DNA from: JACKJP01 sp050249695
GTDB taxonomy: Bacteria > Pseudomonadota > Alphaproteobacteria > Rhizobiales > Tepidamorphaceae
Reading direction: 5' to 3'
Assembly: GCA_050249695.1 (NCBI GenBank)
Contig: JBFWQA010000006.1
Span: forward strand, 1-64,000
Length of the DNA stretch: 64,000 nucleotides
Shown piece after piece: positions 40,385 through 49,864 of this stretch (its first letter is position 1; every line of letters starts with the position of its first letter). A model generated the notes under the pieces. It did not search any database. It was not told the origin of the DNA and was given only the letters and a program-made list of their open reading frames with translations. The position numbers and the translations under genes were made by a program.

Positions 40385-40966
40385 TCAAAACATGTAGCGG
40401 GCGACGGCGAAACCGCCGACAAGCAAAACCACGAAAACGGTGAAGACAAGGCCGAGCCGCTTTTCGATGAAGGCGCGCACCGGCGGCCCCAGATAGTAGA
40501 GCAGCGCCGCGACGATGAAGAAGCGCAGTCCCCGCGCGGCGATGCTGGCGACCATGAAGACCGGCAGGCTGAGGCCGGTGGCACCGCTGGCGATGGTGAT
40601 GACCTTGTAGGGAAAGGGCGTGACGCCAGCGACAAATACAATCCACGCGCCCCACTCGTTATAGCGCGCGGCGAAATCCTTGAAGGCGTCGGCATAGCCG
40701 TAGACGTCGAGGATGGGGAGCGCCACCGTCTCGAACAGGGCCGCGCCGATATAGTAGCCGAGCAGTCCGCCAAGGACCGAGGCGAGGGTGCACAGGCCCG
40801 CGAAGAACCAGGCCTTCGCCCGCTCCGCCAGCACCATCGGGATGAGCAGGATATCGGGCGGGATCGGGAAAACCGAACTTTCGGCAAAGGAAACCGCCGC
40901 AAGCGCAATCGGCGCCTGCCGGTGCGATCCGAGGGCAAGGGTCCAGTCGTAGAGGCGGCGCAGCAT
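40385..40966 (-). CDS. YqaA family (VTT/DedA-like) membrane protein
   Basis: The 193-residue polytopic protein has about five helices and the SNARE-associated/VTT domain features FAESSVFPIPPDILLIPMVL and VAGVTPFPYKVITIASG, with a conserved Arg in the ARGLRFF segment. YqaA proteins are short DedA relatives, a superfamily that includes lipid and undecaprenyl-phosphate flippases; the substrate of this branch is unknown. It is transcribed before dsbB. Confidence 0.9.
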   Translation of the reverse strand: MLRRLYDWTLALGSHRQAPIALAAVSFAESSVFPIPPDILLIPMVLAERAKAWFFAGLCTLASVLGGLLGYYIGAALFETVALPILDVYGYADAFKDFAARYNEWGAWIVFVAGVTPFPYKVITIASGATGLSLPVFMVASIAARGLRFFIVAALLYYLGPPVRAFIEKRLGLVFTVFVVLLVGGFAVARYMF

Positions 40967-41025
40967 CGGCGAAGCGTGTAGCCGCTTCGACCGTTCAAGT
41001 CCATGGATTTGGGAGGTCGTCCCGC

Positions 41026-41088
41026 AAAAGGATGCCGGGCCATCCGCCGGCGGCGACGGGGGCGCGTCGACCGCCGGCGGAGGCCCGG
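41026..41088 (-). terminator. Candidate terminator of the EF-hand gene
   Basis: A long GC-rich inverted repeat has arms CCGGGCC-CCGCCGGCGG and CCGCCGGCGG-GGCCCGG. On the minus strand a short CTTTT tract follows the stem. It lies downstream of the EF-hand gene. The weak T tract makes the function less certain. Confidence 0.5.
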
Positions 41089-41147
41089 TCCTTCGGCGCG
41101 GATCCGGTTACCTGAAAGAACGCATGGATCCGCACCTAATCGGTCGG

Positions 41148-41774
41148 TTACTGGTCCTTCTTCGGGCCAGGTCCCTGACCGTCTTCGCGACCGGGACGTT
41201 CGCCATCCTTCATCCAGCGATGCGGACGGTCGTCGTCATTATCGCGATTCCAGCCGTGGCGGCTGGGACGGTCGTCGCGCGACAACGCGCCGTCGTCGTT
41301 GCGGTCCATGCGCTCGACGATATTCGACAGCGGCTTGTCGAACTCGTCCTTGGTGATGGCGGCATCGCCATCCGGATCCATGCGCTGGAAGGCGCGCACC
41401 GTCATCGGACGCATGACCTCGGTCAGCAGGTTCTGGAACTCGTCGAGGTTCAGCTTGCCGTCCTTGTCGGCGTCGTATTTCTCGAAGCGCGCATTCTGCG
41501 CGGCGTCGATCTCGGCCTGGGTCAGCTTGCCGTCCTTGTCGGTATCGGCGTCTTCGGCCAGACGGCGGATGAGGTCACCGCGTCCGCCCATCATGCCGGG
41601 GCCACCCATCATATCGTGGCCGCCCATCATGCCATGGCGCTCACCGCGAAAGCCGTCGCGTTCGTGCCAGCGACCGTCGGCCTGCACTGCACCGGCGGTG
41701 ATACCGGTAAGCGCAATCGCGGCAACGCCGGCGATCAGCAGGGTCTTCTTCTTTGCATCCATCTTCGTTTTCAT
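41148..41774 (-). CDS. Exported EF-hand protein with four calcium-loop motifs
   Basis: The 208-residue protein has a signal peptide (residues about 8-32) and a Met/Gly/His-rich segment (about 47-66). Four EF-hand loops follow: DTDKDGKLTQAE, DADKDGKLNLDE, DPDGDAAITKDE and DRNDDGALSRDD. The C-terminal tail is His-, Asp- and Arg-rich. The first two loops look canonical for calcium, the last two are weaker. The Met-rich segment could bind copper. It is divergent from a response regulator/kinase pair with a cation-binding-like sensor loop, suggesting a shared cation response, as inference. Confidence 0.87.
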   Translation of the reverse strand: MKTKMDAKKKTLLIAGVAAIALTGITAGAVQADGRWHERDGFRGERHGMMGGHDMMGGPGMMGGRGDLIRRLAEDADTDKDGKLTQAEIDAAQNARFEKYDADKDGKLNLDEFQNLLTEVMRPMTVRAFQRMDPDGDAAITKDEFDKPLSNIVERMDRNDDGALSRDDRPSRHGWNRDNDDDRPHRWMKDGERPGREDGQGPGPKKDQ

Positions 41775-41970
41775 CTGTCATTTCCTTCTTACAGGTTCAC
41801 AAGGGAGCCAGCGGGGCGTGCCGGGCCTGTTCAACACCCAACAGCTAGGCGCTGCTTGTCGTTCAAAAATGGCGGTGAAAGAGGGAATTGGTCGCCAGAT
41901 GCGGCAGGTCGCCACGTCTGATACAGACCGTTACAATTTTCATCTGCAGACGCGGGGCGAAGCGCGATAA

Positions 41971-42693
41971 ATGGGCATGAACGAGAATCCGCACATCCTT
42001 GTCGTCGACGATCATCGCGACATCCGCGATCTCGTCGGCCGCTATCTCGCCAAATACGGGATGCGGGTGACGACCGCCGACGGCGGCGCGGAAATGCGCA
42101 AGGTGATGAAGAGCGCCGCCATCGACCTCGTCGTGCTGGATATCATGATGCCCGGCGAGGACGGACTGTCGCTGACACGGTTCGTGCGCGAGACGAGCCG
42201 GGTACCCGTCATCCTGCTGACCGCGATGGGCGAGGAGACGGACCGCATCGTCGGCATCGAGATGGGCGCCGACGACTATCTGGTGAAGCCCTTCAATCCG
42301 CGCGAGCTCATGGCGCGCATCAAGGCCGTTCTCCGGCGCACGCATGAACTGCCGCCCGGCGCCGAACCCGATACCGGCCGGCTGACCTTCGCCGGCTGGA
42401 CCTTCGATCCGGCGCGGCGGGAACTCACCGACGCGGACGGCGTCAACGTGGCGCTCTCTTCCGGAGAGTTCCAGCTTCTTTCGGTGTTTCTCGCCCGACC
42501 CGGCATGGTGCTCACGCGCGATCAGCTTCTGGATCTGACAAGGGGCCGGCAGGCGGTGCCGTTCGACCGGGCGATCGACAACCAGGTGAGCAGGCTCAGG
42601 CGCAAGATAGAAGCCAATCCGAAGGAGCCCGAGATCATCCGGACGGTCTGGGGCGGCGGCTATGTCTTCGCCGCCAAGGTGGACAAGACATGA
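41971..42693 (+). CDS. OmpR-family response regulator
   Basis: The 240-residue protein has a receiver domain starting ILVVDDHRDIRDLVG, with the phospho-Asp in VVLDIMMPGEDG near residue 57 and the Lys in LVKPFNPREL. A winged-helix DNA-binding domain of the OmpR type follows (VALSSGEFQLLSVFLARP and VWGGGYVFAAKV). It is followed 10 bases later by its cognate kinase. Its best candidate target is the divergent EF-hand gene, from which it is separated by 196 bases. Confidence 0.93.
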   Translation: MGMNENPHILVVDDHRDIRDLVGRYLAKYGMRVTTADGGAEMRKVMKSAAIDLVVLDIMMPGEDGLSLTRFVRETSRVPVILLTAMGEETDRIVGIEMGADDYLVKPFNPRELMARIKAVLRRTHELPPGAEPDTGRLTFAGWTFDPARRELTDADGVNVALSSGEFQLLSVFLARPGMVLTRDQLLDLTRGRQAVPFDRAIDNQVSRLRRKIEANPKEPEIIRTVWGGGYVFAAKVDKT

Positions 42694-42703
42694 GGTGGCG
42701 GGC

Positions 42704-44137
42704 ATGACGATCCTCCCCGCAAGCCTTGCAGGCCGGCTGACACTGTTCGTTCTGGGCGCGCTCGCGGTCGCCCAGATCGTCGTGTTCCTGCTGTTTGCGG
42801 GGGAGCGTGCGCAATTCGTGCGCGAGGCCTACCGCGAGAACGTCACCGGCCGGACGATCGAGCTGGCGCGCTCTCTTGCGGCCCTGCCCGAGCCGGACCA
42901 GCCGCATCTGCTGAGCGCGGCCTCTTCCCGTTCGCTGCGGTTCTGGGTCGCGCCGGTACCCTCGGTCGAGGAGACCGCGAATGACGGCGCGTCCCGCTTC
43001 GTCGCCCGCGAGATCGCCGGCGGCCTGAATTTGAAGCCCGGCGATGTCCGCGCAGCCGTGACGACGAGCAGCGAGCTGCGCCGTCCCTTCTTCCGCTGGC
43101 GCTCCGAGCGCCAGGCTTACGACGCTGATGATGAAGGCGATCATGGCCGCGGCCACCGGGACCGCGACGACGAGCGCCGCTGGCTGGCGATCGCCGTCAG
43201 GCTGCCGGGCGGCTGGCTCAATGCCGTGACGGGACCGCCGCCGCCGCCCCCGCCCTACGGCCAGGCCTTCGTGCTGTCGCTCGGTCTGTCGTCGCTGCTT
43301 GTCGGCCTTGTGGTCTTCTTCGCCGCGCGGCGCATCGCGCGGCCGATCCGGCGGCTGGCGGAAGGCGCCGAACGCGTCGGGCGCGGCGATCATGCCGTCG
43401 AGCTTCCCGAGGTCGGCCCGCTCGAGGTGAGGCGGCTCACCCACGCTTTCAACGAGATGCGCGGCCGCGTCGACCGGTTCATCGCCGACCGCACGCGCAT
43501 GCTGGCGGCGATCAGCCACGATCTGCGCTCGCCCATCACCGCGCTGAGGCTGAGAGCGGAACTCGTGGAGGACGAGGAAACGCGCGAGAAGCTCGTGCAG
43601 TCGGTCGGCGAACTTCAGGAGATGGCGGAGGCGGCGCTGACATTTGCCAAGGCGGATGCGGCGCGTCCGCCCTCGACGCCGACAGATCTCGGCGCGCTGC
43701 TGCAGAGCCTCACGGACGACATGGCCGATACCGGCAGCAAAGTGACCTTCGAGGCGGATCGCTCCGGGCGCCCCCGCGCCCTCATCCTGGCGCGGCCGGG
43801 CGATATCCGCCGGGCGCTGCGCAACATCGTCGACAACGCCGTGTTCTATGGCGGCGGGGCGGCCCTTGGTCTGACGGCGAGTGACGGCGGATTCAGAATT
43901 CTCGTCGTCGATCACGGTCCCGGCATCGATGAAGCCCGGCGCGAAGAGATGTTCCAGCCCTTCGTTCGCGGCGAGGCCTCGCGCAGCCGCGAGACGGGCG
44001 GGATCGGCCTTGGCCTCGCGATCGCACGGGACATCATCCGCGCGCATGGCGGCGACATCGCGCTGGAGACGACGCCGGGCGGCGGACTGACGGTGGTCAT
44101 CGATCTGCCCGGCATGCCGGAGGCAGCGGGGCGATAG
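42704..44137 (+). CDS. Sensor histidine kinase with acidic, His-containing periplasmic loop
   Basis: The 477-residue protein has TM1 near residues 10-30 and a periplasmic domain ending in an Asp/His/Arg-rich stretch at residues about 140-157. After TM2 (about 190-215) come HAMP, HisKA (AISHDLRSPITALRLR) and GHKL ATPase boxes (NIVDNAVFY, DHGPGID, GIGLGLAIA). The acidic loop could bind divalent cations. ATG 42704 was selected because GAGGTGG lies just upstream and the receiver gene ends 10 bases before. Confidence 0.92.
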   Translation: MTILPASLAGRLTLFVLGALAVAQIVVFLLFAGERAQFVREAYRENVTGRTIELARSLAALPEPDQPHLLSAASSRSLRFWVAPVPSVEETANDGASRFVAREIAGGLNLKPGDVRAAVTTSSELRRPFFRWRSERQAYDADDEGDHGRGHRDRDDERRWLAIAVRLPGGWLNAVTGPPPPPPPYGQAFVLSLGLSSLLVGLVVFFAARRIARPIRRLAEGAERVGRGDHAVELPEVGPLEVRRLTHAFNEMRGRVDRFIADRTRMLAAISHDLRSPITALRLRAELVEDEETREKLVQSVGELQEMAEAALTFAKADAARPPSTPTDLGALLQSLTDDMADTGSKVTFEADRSGRPRALILARPGDIRRALRNIVDNAVFYGGGAALGLTASDGGFRILVVDHGPGIDEARREEMFQPFVRGEASRSRETGGIGLGLAIARDIIRAHGGDIALETTPGGGLTVVIDLPGMPEAAGR

Positions 44138-44377
44138 ATCCGGCGGGGCGCCCCTTGTTCGCTGCAAGCCGGCGCCGTGGGAACCGGTCAACGCGCTCCC
44201 GGCATATCGATGCATGCAATGGCCGACATTGCGAAGGCATCGATTACTGGTAAAAATAAAAATCATACTGTCCGGTAGCAGCCGCCATGAACGGATGCGC
44301 GGGCGGAAAAATGGGGAGGCGGGAATGGCCAGAGACGACGACAAGGACAGCAGGCATTTTACGCGGAGGAACGGCTG

Positions 44378-46036
44378 ATGAGCATCGCGACACGAGAAGA
44401 CGCATCAGTGAAGGGTTACGCCGTTCTGGCCGAATTGCTCGTCGGTGCCGGTATGGACACGCTTTTCGGCCTGATGGGCGAAGTCAATCTCGATCTTGTC
44501 GCCTATCTTAGAACGCACCACGGAATGCGCTATGTCGCCGCGCGGCACGAGGCCGGGGCAATCGCGATGGCGGACGGCTACGCACGGGCCTCAGGCAGGA
44601 TCGGCTACACCACCGTGACCTGTGGACCGGGGCTGACCAACGCCCTGACCGCGATCATCAGCGCGGTGCGCAACCGGGCGCGCATCCTCGTCATCACCGG
44701 ACAGTTGCCGCCAAGCGAGCGTGATCGCTCGCAATTGATCGACCAGACGGCGCTGCTCGCCGGCTCGGGCGCGCCCATCGTCAATGTGACCGACGGTGCA
44801 GACCTTGCATCAGGTTTTGCCCGGGCACTGGCGCAGGTCGAGCGGAGCTACGGGCCGGTGGTCCTGAACGTCGATATCCCGGTGCTCAACGGCGTTGCGC
44901 CGCGCGCGGGCGCAACCGCGCAGGCGAACCAGGCGGCCAAGGCAGCGAAGGCTGACAGCTCGAAGATCGGCGCGCTTGCCCGAATGCTGGCCGAGGCCAG
45001 CCGGCCGGTCATTCTGGCGGGACGCGGCGCGGTGGAGGCAGGCGCCGGCCAAGCGCTGCGCCGGCTCGCCGAAAAGAGCGGTGCGAAACTCGCAACAAGC
45101 CTGCTCGGGCACGGTCTTTTTGCCGGGCACGGGGAAGATGTGGGGATATGCGGAGGGTTTTCCGGCAGGCTTAACGTTCAGGTGATGCAGGAAGCCGATC
45201 TTGTCGTCGTGTTCGGCGCAGGTCTCAACGGCTGGACGACGCGGGCCGGCACGGCGTTTCCGCAGGCGAGGGTGGCCTGGTGCGACAGCGATCCGGCGGC
45301 TTTCGGAAAGGCATCCTTGACACCGGAACTTGCGATCGTCGGAGACGCTCGCGAGGTGGCCGAGGCGGTTGCCGAAGCGATCGGCGCGGCTGCCGGCAAC
45401 GCAAAGGCAGGGTCCGCCGCGCCGGAACCCGAACACGTCAACTATGTGCAGCGCGACGGAGTGATCGATCCCCGGCTGCTATGCGCTGTCCTGGACAAGA
45501 TGCTGCCCGCCGCGCGGACAATCGCGCTCGACGGGGGGCATTTCATGGAATTCCCCTGTCGCGGCATGACGGTGCCCGACGAGAAGGGTTTCCTCTTCAG
45601 CCTCGGCTTCGGGGCCGTCGGCATCGGGCTTGCCACGGCAATCGGCGCGGCCGTCGCGCGGCCCGACAGGCTGACGGTGTGCTTCGTCGGAGACGGCGGT
45701 CTGATGATGGCGTTGCAGGAACTGGATACGGCGGTGCGCGCCCGCGCGCGGCTGCTCGTCGTCGTCATGAATGACGGCGCCTACGGCGCGGAAGTGAAGC
45801 ATCTGGTGGATCACGGCTGGGACGTGAAATTCGCGCAGTTCGACAACCCGGATTTCGTCGCTGTCGCCGCGGCGCTCGGATGCGCCGGAAGCCGGGTGGC
45901 GGACCGGTCGACGCTGGAGCGGCTGCGTGAGCCGCTGCAAGCGCTTGAGGGTCCGTATCTGATCGATGCCCGGGTCGATCCGGAAGTGCGGGCGGACTGG
46001 ATGCAGATCATGCATGAGGCGAGAGTCAGCAAGTGA
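44378..46036 (+). CDS. Thiamine pyrophosphate-dependent enzyme (acetolactate synthase-like)
   Basis: The 552-residue protein shows the three-domain TPP enzyme fold. The N-terminal PYR domain has the activating Glu in ARHEAGAIAMADGYAR and the CGPGLTNALT segment. A central Rossmann-like domain follows, then a PP domain with the TPP motif GDGGLMMALQELD followed by MNDGAYGAEVKH. The family includes acetolactate synthases, benzoylformate and oxalyl-CoA decarboxylases. The specific substrate cannot be read. No FAD-binding feature is evident. GGAGGAA lies just before the ATG. Confidence 0.85.
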   Translation: MSIATREDASVKGYAVLAELLVGAGMDTLFGLMGEVNLDLVAYLRTHHGMRYVAARHEAGAIAMADGYARASGRIGYTTVTCGPGLTNALTAIISAVRNRARILVITGQLPPSERDRSQLIDQTALLAGSGAPIVNVTDGADLASGFARALAQVERSYGPVVLNVDIPVLNGVAPRAGATAQANQAAKAAKADSSKIGALARMLAEASRPVILAGRGAVEAGAGQALRRLAEKSGAKLATSLLGHGLFAGHGEDVGICGGFSGRLNVQVMQEADLVVVFGAGLNGWTTRAGTAFPQARVAWCDSDPAAFGKASLTPELAIVGDAREVAEAVAEAIGAAAGNAKAGSAAPEPEHVNYVQRDGVIDPRLLCAVLDKMLPAARTIALDGGHFMEFPCRGMTVPDEKGFLFSLGFGAVGIGLATAIGAAVARPDRLTVCFVGDGGLMMALQELDTAVRARARLLVVVMNDGAYGAEVKHLVDHGWDVKFAQFDNPDFVAVAAALGCAGSRVADRSTLERLREPLQALEGPYLIDARVDPEVRADWMQIMHEARVSK

Positions 46037-46090
46037 GCGCGATGCCGGCGCATCGGGGCGCGGGTCCGTGCGATCCGCCCGAAGGGCGCT

Positions 46091-46148
46091 TTGCGCCCAT
46101 GGCCGCCCGGATCCGCAGGCCATGGTTGACGGCGTGAAGAACGCGTCT
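46091..46148 (+). repeat. Left 58-bp direct repeat of the defence island
   Basis: This copy begins TTGCGCCCATGGCCGC and ends AAGAACGCGTCT. It matches 55592-55649 with three mismatches over 58 bases. It lies 55 bases after the TPP enzyme stop. It contains TTGACG (46126-46131), but the next bases after the repeat (CACAGC) do not form a -10 element, so this copy is not a promoter. Confidence 0.9.
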
Positions 46149-46344
46149 CACAGCGGCCGGCATCCGACATCTTGTTCACAGGACCGACGGGCATTGCTCA
46201 CCCGCAAGAAATAGCTATTTTGGCTTCTTTAAATGGACCCGATGCGAAGAATGTCCGCAAAGGATGCCAAGAACAGTTTCGGCATGCTTTTGGATTTTGA
46301 ATGTGCGGCGCCTGTGGAGACGAAGAAAGCCATCATAGCCAAAG
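46149..46344 (+). other. Leader region of the defence operon
   Basis: About 196 bases between the left repeat and the first ATG of the methyltransferase hold no other gene. The region is more AT-rich than the flanks, with a run ATAGCTATTTTGGCTTC around 46210 and TTGGATTTTGAAT around 46290 that could hold a promoter. No operator repeat or controller (C protein) gene is seen. Confidence 0.4.
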
Positions 46345-47967
46345 ATGCTTATGCAGGCTGAAAATAAGACGTTTAGGCTCGCGGTGAGCAAAACCGTTGA
46401 CGTGACAGTGCATAATGAGAGTCCGGCTGCTGCCTATCCGGTGATCGATCTGTTCGCCGGGCCGGGCGGGCTTGGCGAGGGCTTTGCGACTGCGCGCGGT
46501 GAGGATCAAAGCAGCCGCTTCCGCAGCGTCGTGTCGATCGAGCGCGATCCGTTTTCACACGAGACGCTGCTGCTGAGGCATTTCTTTCGCCACTTCCCCG
46601 ATGGGGAGACGCCAGATGACTATTATGACTTTTTGGCGGGGCGGATCACAAAGGCTGAACTTTTCGACCGCCATCCAGCCGCCTACGCCGATGCTCAGTT
46701 GAGCGCTCTCCGGATTTCGCTCGGCAAGGAATCACATTCCGAGGTCCGACGGACTATTCGGCAGCGCCTTGCTGGCAGCGAGCATTGGGCGCTGGTCGGC
46801 GGCCCACCCTGCCAGGCCTATTCGCTGGTTGGCCGTGCCCGGATGAAAGGTGATCCTGAATTTGAGCAGGACGAGAAGCACACCCTTTATCTCGAGTATC
46901 TCCAGATCATCGCTGATCACCGGCCGCCGATCTTTGTTATGGAGAATGTGAAAGGGCTTCTGTCGGCCACCATCGAGGGCAAGTCCGCCATCAACCGGAT
47001 AGTCAACGACCTGCAGCAGCCGTCGACTGCCATAGCCGACGCGCCGGACGACCTGGCCTATCGGCTCTACTCGCTCAGTGAGGAGGAGATGGCAGAGGGT
47101 GAAGTCGACCCTCGGCTATTTGTCGTGCGCGCTGAGGACTACGGCATTCCACAGGCGCGGCATCGGATGTTCATTGTCGGCATTCGGAGCGATTTAAAGG
47201 TCCGCCCTTCCATTCTCCGGAAAATGTCCCCCCCGACCGTTCGTGAAACGATCGGTTCCCTTCCGGCAATCCGAAGCGGCTTGTCGAAGGAGAAGGATAG
47301 CCGGGATGCGTGGCTAAGTGCAATACGACACATTTCCAGCATGAACATCCCTGGGCACCTCAACGGTGCAGCGTATGCGGGGCCGGTGGCGCGCCAGCTC
47401 AGTTTCGACAAGCTCATCGAGATGCACTCGCCGCGTTCGACCTCGTCTTCCCGCTACGTAGTGCGGCGGCCAACCCATGACGTGCTGCGCAGTCTGTATG
47501 ATGAGCGCCTACCGATCCTGACCGCACACGAGGCGCGCAGCCATATGGCGTCGGACCTTCGGCGTTACCTCTATGCGGCCACCTTCGCACAGAAGATCGG
47601 ACGCAGCCCCAAGCTGGCGGACTTCCCCGCCAACCTCCTTCCGGATCATCAGAATGTCGAGGAGGGTCGCAGCGGCAAGATGTTCTCCGATCGCTTCCGG
47701 GTCCAGCTGGCCGATCATGTATCGACGACGGTTACTTCGCACATCTCGAAGGACGGCCACTATTTCATCCATTACGACCCGGCCCAGTGCCGCAGTCTGA
47801 CCGTGCGCGAGGCTGCCCGCCTTCAGACATTTCCGGACAATTATTTTTTTGCCGGCCCTCGCACCGAGCAGTATCACCAGGTCGGCAACGCGGTGCCTCC
47901 GAAGCTCGCCCAGCAGATCGCCGAAATCGTCGCTGAGGTACTCGACTCCATCCGGGGCAATGGATGA
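46345..47967 (+). CDS. DNA (cytosine-5)-methyltransferase
   Basis: The 540-residue protein has the ordered 5mC methyltransferase motifs: motif I DLFAGPGGLGEGF, motif IV with catalytic Cys156 in GGPPCQAYS, motif VI ENV (residues 200-202), motif VIII PQARHRMFIVG, and motifs IX-X REAARLQTFPDNY and QVGNAVPP. The target recognition region lies between about residues 270 and 470; the recognised site cannot be inferred. ATG codons at 46345 and 46351 are both possible. Its stop overlaps the vsr start in an ATGA junction. It should protect host DNA in the restriction-like operon. Confidence 0.95.
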   Translation: MLMQAENKTFRLAVSKTVDVTVHNESPAAAYPVIDLFAGPGGLGEGFATARGEDQSSRFRSVVSIERDPFSHETLLLRHFFRHFPDGETPDDYYDFLAGRITKAELFDRHPAAYADAQLSALRISLGKESHSEVRRTIRQRLAGSEHWALVGGPPCQAYSLVGRARMKGDPEFEQDEKHTLYLEYLQIIADHRPPIFVMENVKGLLSATIEGKSAINRIVNDLQQPSTAIADAPDDLAYRLYSLSEEEMAEGEVDPRLFVVRAEDYGIPQARHRMFIVGIRSDLKVRPSILRKMSPPTVRETIGSLPAIRSGLSKEKDSRDAWLSAIRHISSMNIPGHLNGAAYAGPVARQLSFDKLIEMHSPRSTSSSRYVVRRPTHDVLRSLYDERLPILTAHEARSHMASDLRRYLYAATFAQKIGRSPKLADFPANLLPDHQNVEEGRSGKMFSDRFRVQLADHVSTTVTSHISKDGHYFIHYDPAQCRSLTVREAARLQTFPDNYFFAGPRTEQYHQVGNAVPPKLAQQIAEIVAEVLDSIRGNG

Positions 47968-48386
47968 TGGCGGACACGCTTAGCAGCGAGCGGCGAAGCT
48001 GGAACATGTCGCGGATCAGGGGCCGGAACACTGGCCCGGAGCTGCGGCTGCGGTCGCTACTGCACCGCGCCGGTTTCCGGTTCCGGCTTCATGCGAAGCA
48101 ACTTCCCGGCCGACCTGATGTGGTTCTGACCAGATACCGGACGGCGATTTTCGTCCACGGCTGCTTCTGGCACAGGCATCCTGGCTGCCGGAATTCCACT
48201 ACGCCATCGACTCGTCGGGAGTTCTGGCAGGAGAAATTCGACAGCAACGTTAACCGCGACGCGCGCCACCGGGCGGCGCTCGAAGCTGCGGGTTGGACGG
48301 TCCTGACCGTCTGGGAGTGCGAACTGAAGGCTGACGCAGAGGGTGTTGTCCGCCGCCTTGCCGACGAACTGCGGGGTGACGGCTGA
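47964..48386 (+). CDS. vsr: Very short patch repair endonuclease
   Basis: The 140-residue protein matches Vsr closely. It has the N-terminal MSRIRGRNTGPEL segment, the active-site Asp52 in GRPDVVL, and His65, His70 and His72 in FVHGCFWHRHPGC. These correspond in position to the catalytic residues of E. coli Vsr. Vsr nicks next to T:G mismatches formed by deamination of 5-methylcytosine, so it protects the sites modified by the adjacent methyltransferase. The start overlaps the methyltransferase stop by four bases and its stop overlaps the next gene by one. Confidence 0.95.
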   Translation: MMADTLSSERRSWNMSRIRGRNTGPELRLRSLLHRAGFRFRLHAKQLPGRPDVVLTRYRTAIFVHGCFWHRHPGCRNSTTPSTRREFWQEKFDSNVNRDARHRAALEAAGWTVLTVWECELKADAEGVVRRLADELRGDG

Positions 48387-49864
48387 TGGCGAGATCGCAC
48401 CATCTTCCTCCCAGCGCTGCCAGCCTGACGGCCTCCCTTCGCGATCTTGGCTATTCGCTTGAAACTGCTGTTGCCGACCTGATCGACAACAGCATCTCGG
48501 CGGACGCGACGGATATTCAGATATTCTGCGACATGAGCCGCAGCGCGCCGGTGCTCGTCATCGCCGACAACGGCTGCGGAATGACCGAGAGTGAGGTGAT
48601 CGTGGCGATGCGCCACGGCGCCACCGATCCGCGCAAAGAGCGCGGGCCTAAAGACCTTGGACGCTTCGGCCTCGGCCTCAAGACCGCGTCGTTCTCGCAG
48701 TGCCGCCGGCTGACCGTGGTCAGCGCCGTGAAGGACCAACGCGCCGGCGCCGAATGGAGCCTCGCCAAGATCGAAGAAGATGACGACTGGTTCATATCCG
48801 TTCTCGAGCCTGATGAGATCGCAGAGCAACCCTTTATCGAAACGCTCGGCGACACCGGCACGCTGGTCATCTGGCAGGATCTCGACCGACTGTTCGAAGA
48901 CGAGACCGGGCAGAAGCGGGACGAGATCGTCAACGAGAAGCTGGCAGTTGTCGAAAGACATCTGTCGCTAGTCTTCCACCGCTTCCTCGCCGGCGAAGTG
49001 AAAGGGCGGAAGAAGCTGTCCATCCACATCAACGGCCACCCGGTCGTCGCCTTCGATCCCTTCTGCCGGAAGAACGAAGCGACTCAGATGCTCCGCGAGG
49101 AAAAGGTCTGGATCGGCAATGTGCCAGTCGTGATGCAGCCATACATCCTGCCGCATCACAGCCGGCTCTCCGCGTCCGAGTGGGACTATTATCAGGACCG
49201 CAGCGACTTTATCTCCAACCAGGGCGCCTACGTTTACCGCAACGGGCGCTTGATGGCCTGGGGCGATTGGTTCCGGCTGGTGCCCAAGGGCGAGGCGACC
49301 AAGCTAGCGCGAGTCCAGATCGATTTTCCGAACAGCCTCGATGAAGCCTGGACCATCGATATCAAAAAGTCGCGCGCCCGGCCGCCGCACGTCGTGCGCG
49401 AGCGCCTGCGGCAGATCATCAGCCAGATCACTGCCCGCAGCGTCACTGTGCATCGCGGCCGGGGCCAGAAGCTGTTCCAAGAGAGTCAGGCTCCGCTCTG
49501 GGAACGCTATTCCGATCATGGCGGCATCCGGTTTGCGATCAACGCCGAGCACCCGCTCATCGCATCCCTCGGCGCGCGACTTTCTTCCGCCGATGCCGCC
49601 TCGCTGCGTGTGCTGCTTGATTCGATCTCCGCAGCCCTGCCGGTCGAGATGATCTATTCCGACTATTCGACGCATCCGCGCGAGGTGAGCCAGGCGAGCG
49701 TGGATCAGGAGCAGACTATGGACCGGCTGAAAAGCCTCAAGCAGGTGCTTTATGGCGACGGCCCCGGCGATCCGCGGGCATTCCTCCAGATCGTGCGGTC
49801 GACCCGCCTCTTCGATGGACAGATCGAGGCGGCCGAGAAATTCATCGCAGAGGCTTTCGCATGA
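48386..49864 (+). CDS. GHKL ATPase (HSP90/MutL/MORC-like) of a restriction-type operon
   Basis: The 492-residue protein begins with a GHKL ATPase: N box Asn in VADLIDNSISADA near residue 36, G1 box IADNGCGM near residue 60 and G2 box GRFGLGLKTASF near residue 92. An S5-like domain follows, with WTIDIKKSRARPPHVVRERL near residue 335. It lacks the phospho-acceptor of a kinase. This class is close to MutL and MORC ATPases, which clamp DNA after ATP-driven dimerisation. It is translationally coupled to vsr upstream and to the Z1 helicase downstream. Confidence 0.9.
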   Translation: MARSHHLPPSAASLTASLRDLGYSLETAVADLIDNSISADATDIQIFCDMSRSAPVLVIADNGCGMTESEVIVAMRHGATDPRKERGPKDLGRFGLGLKTASFSQCRRLTVVSAVKDQRAGAEWSLAKIEEDDDWFISVLEPDEIAEQPFIETLGDTGTLVIWQDLDRLFEDETGQKRDEIVNEKLAVVERHLSLVFHRFLAGEVKGRKKLSIHINGHPVVAFDPFCRKNEATQMLREEKVWIGNVPVVMQPYILPHHSRLSASEWDYYQDRSDFISNQGAYVYRNGRLMAWGDWFRLVPKGEATKLARVQIDFPNSLDEAWTIDIKKSRARPPHVVRERLRQIISQITARSVTVHRGRGQKLFQESQAPLWERYSDHGGIRFAINAEHPLIASLGARLSSADAASLRVLLDSISAALPVEMIYSDYSTHPREVSQASVDQEQTMDRLKSLKQVLYGDGPGDPRAFLQIVRSTRLFDGQIEAAEKFIAEAFA

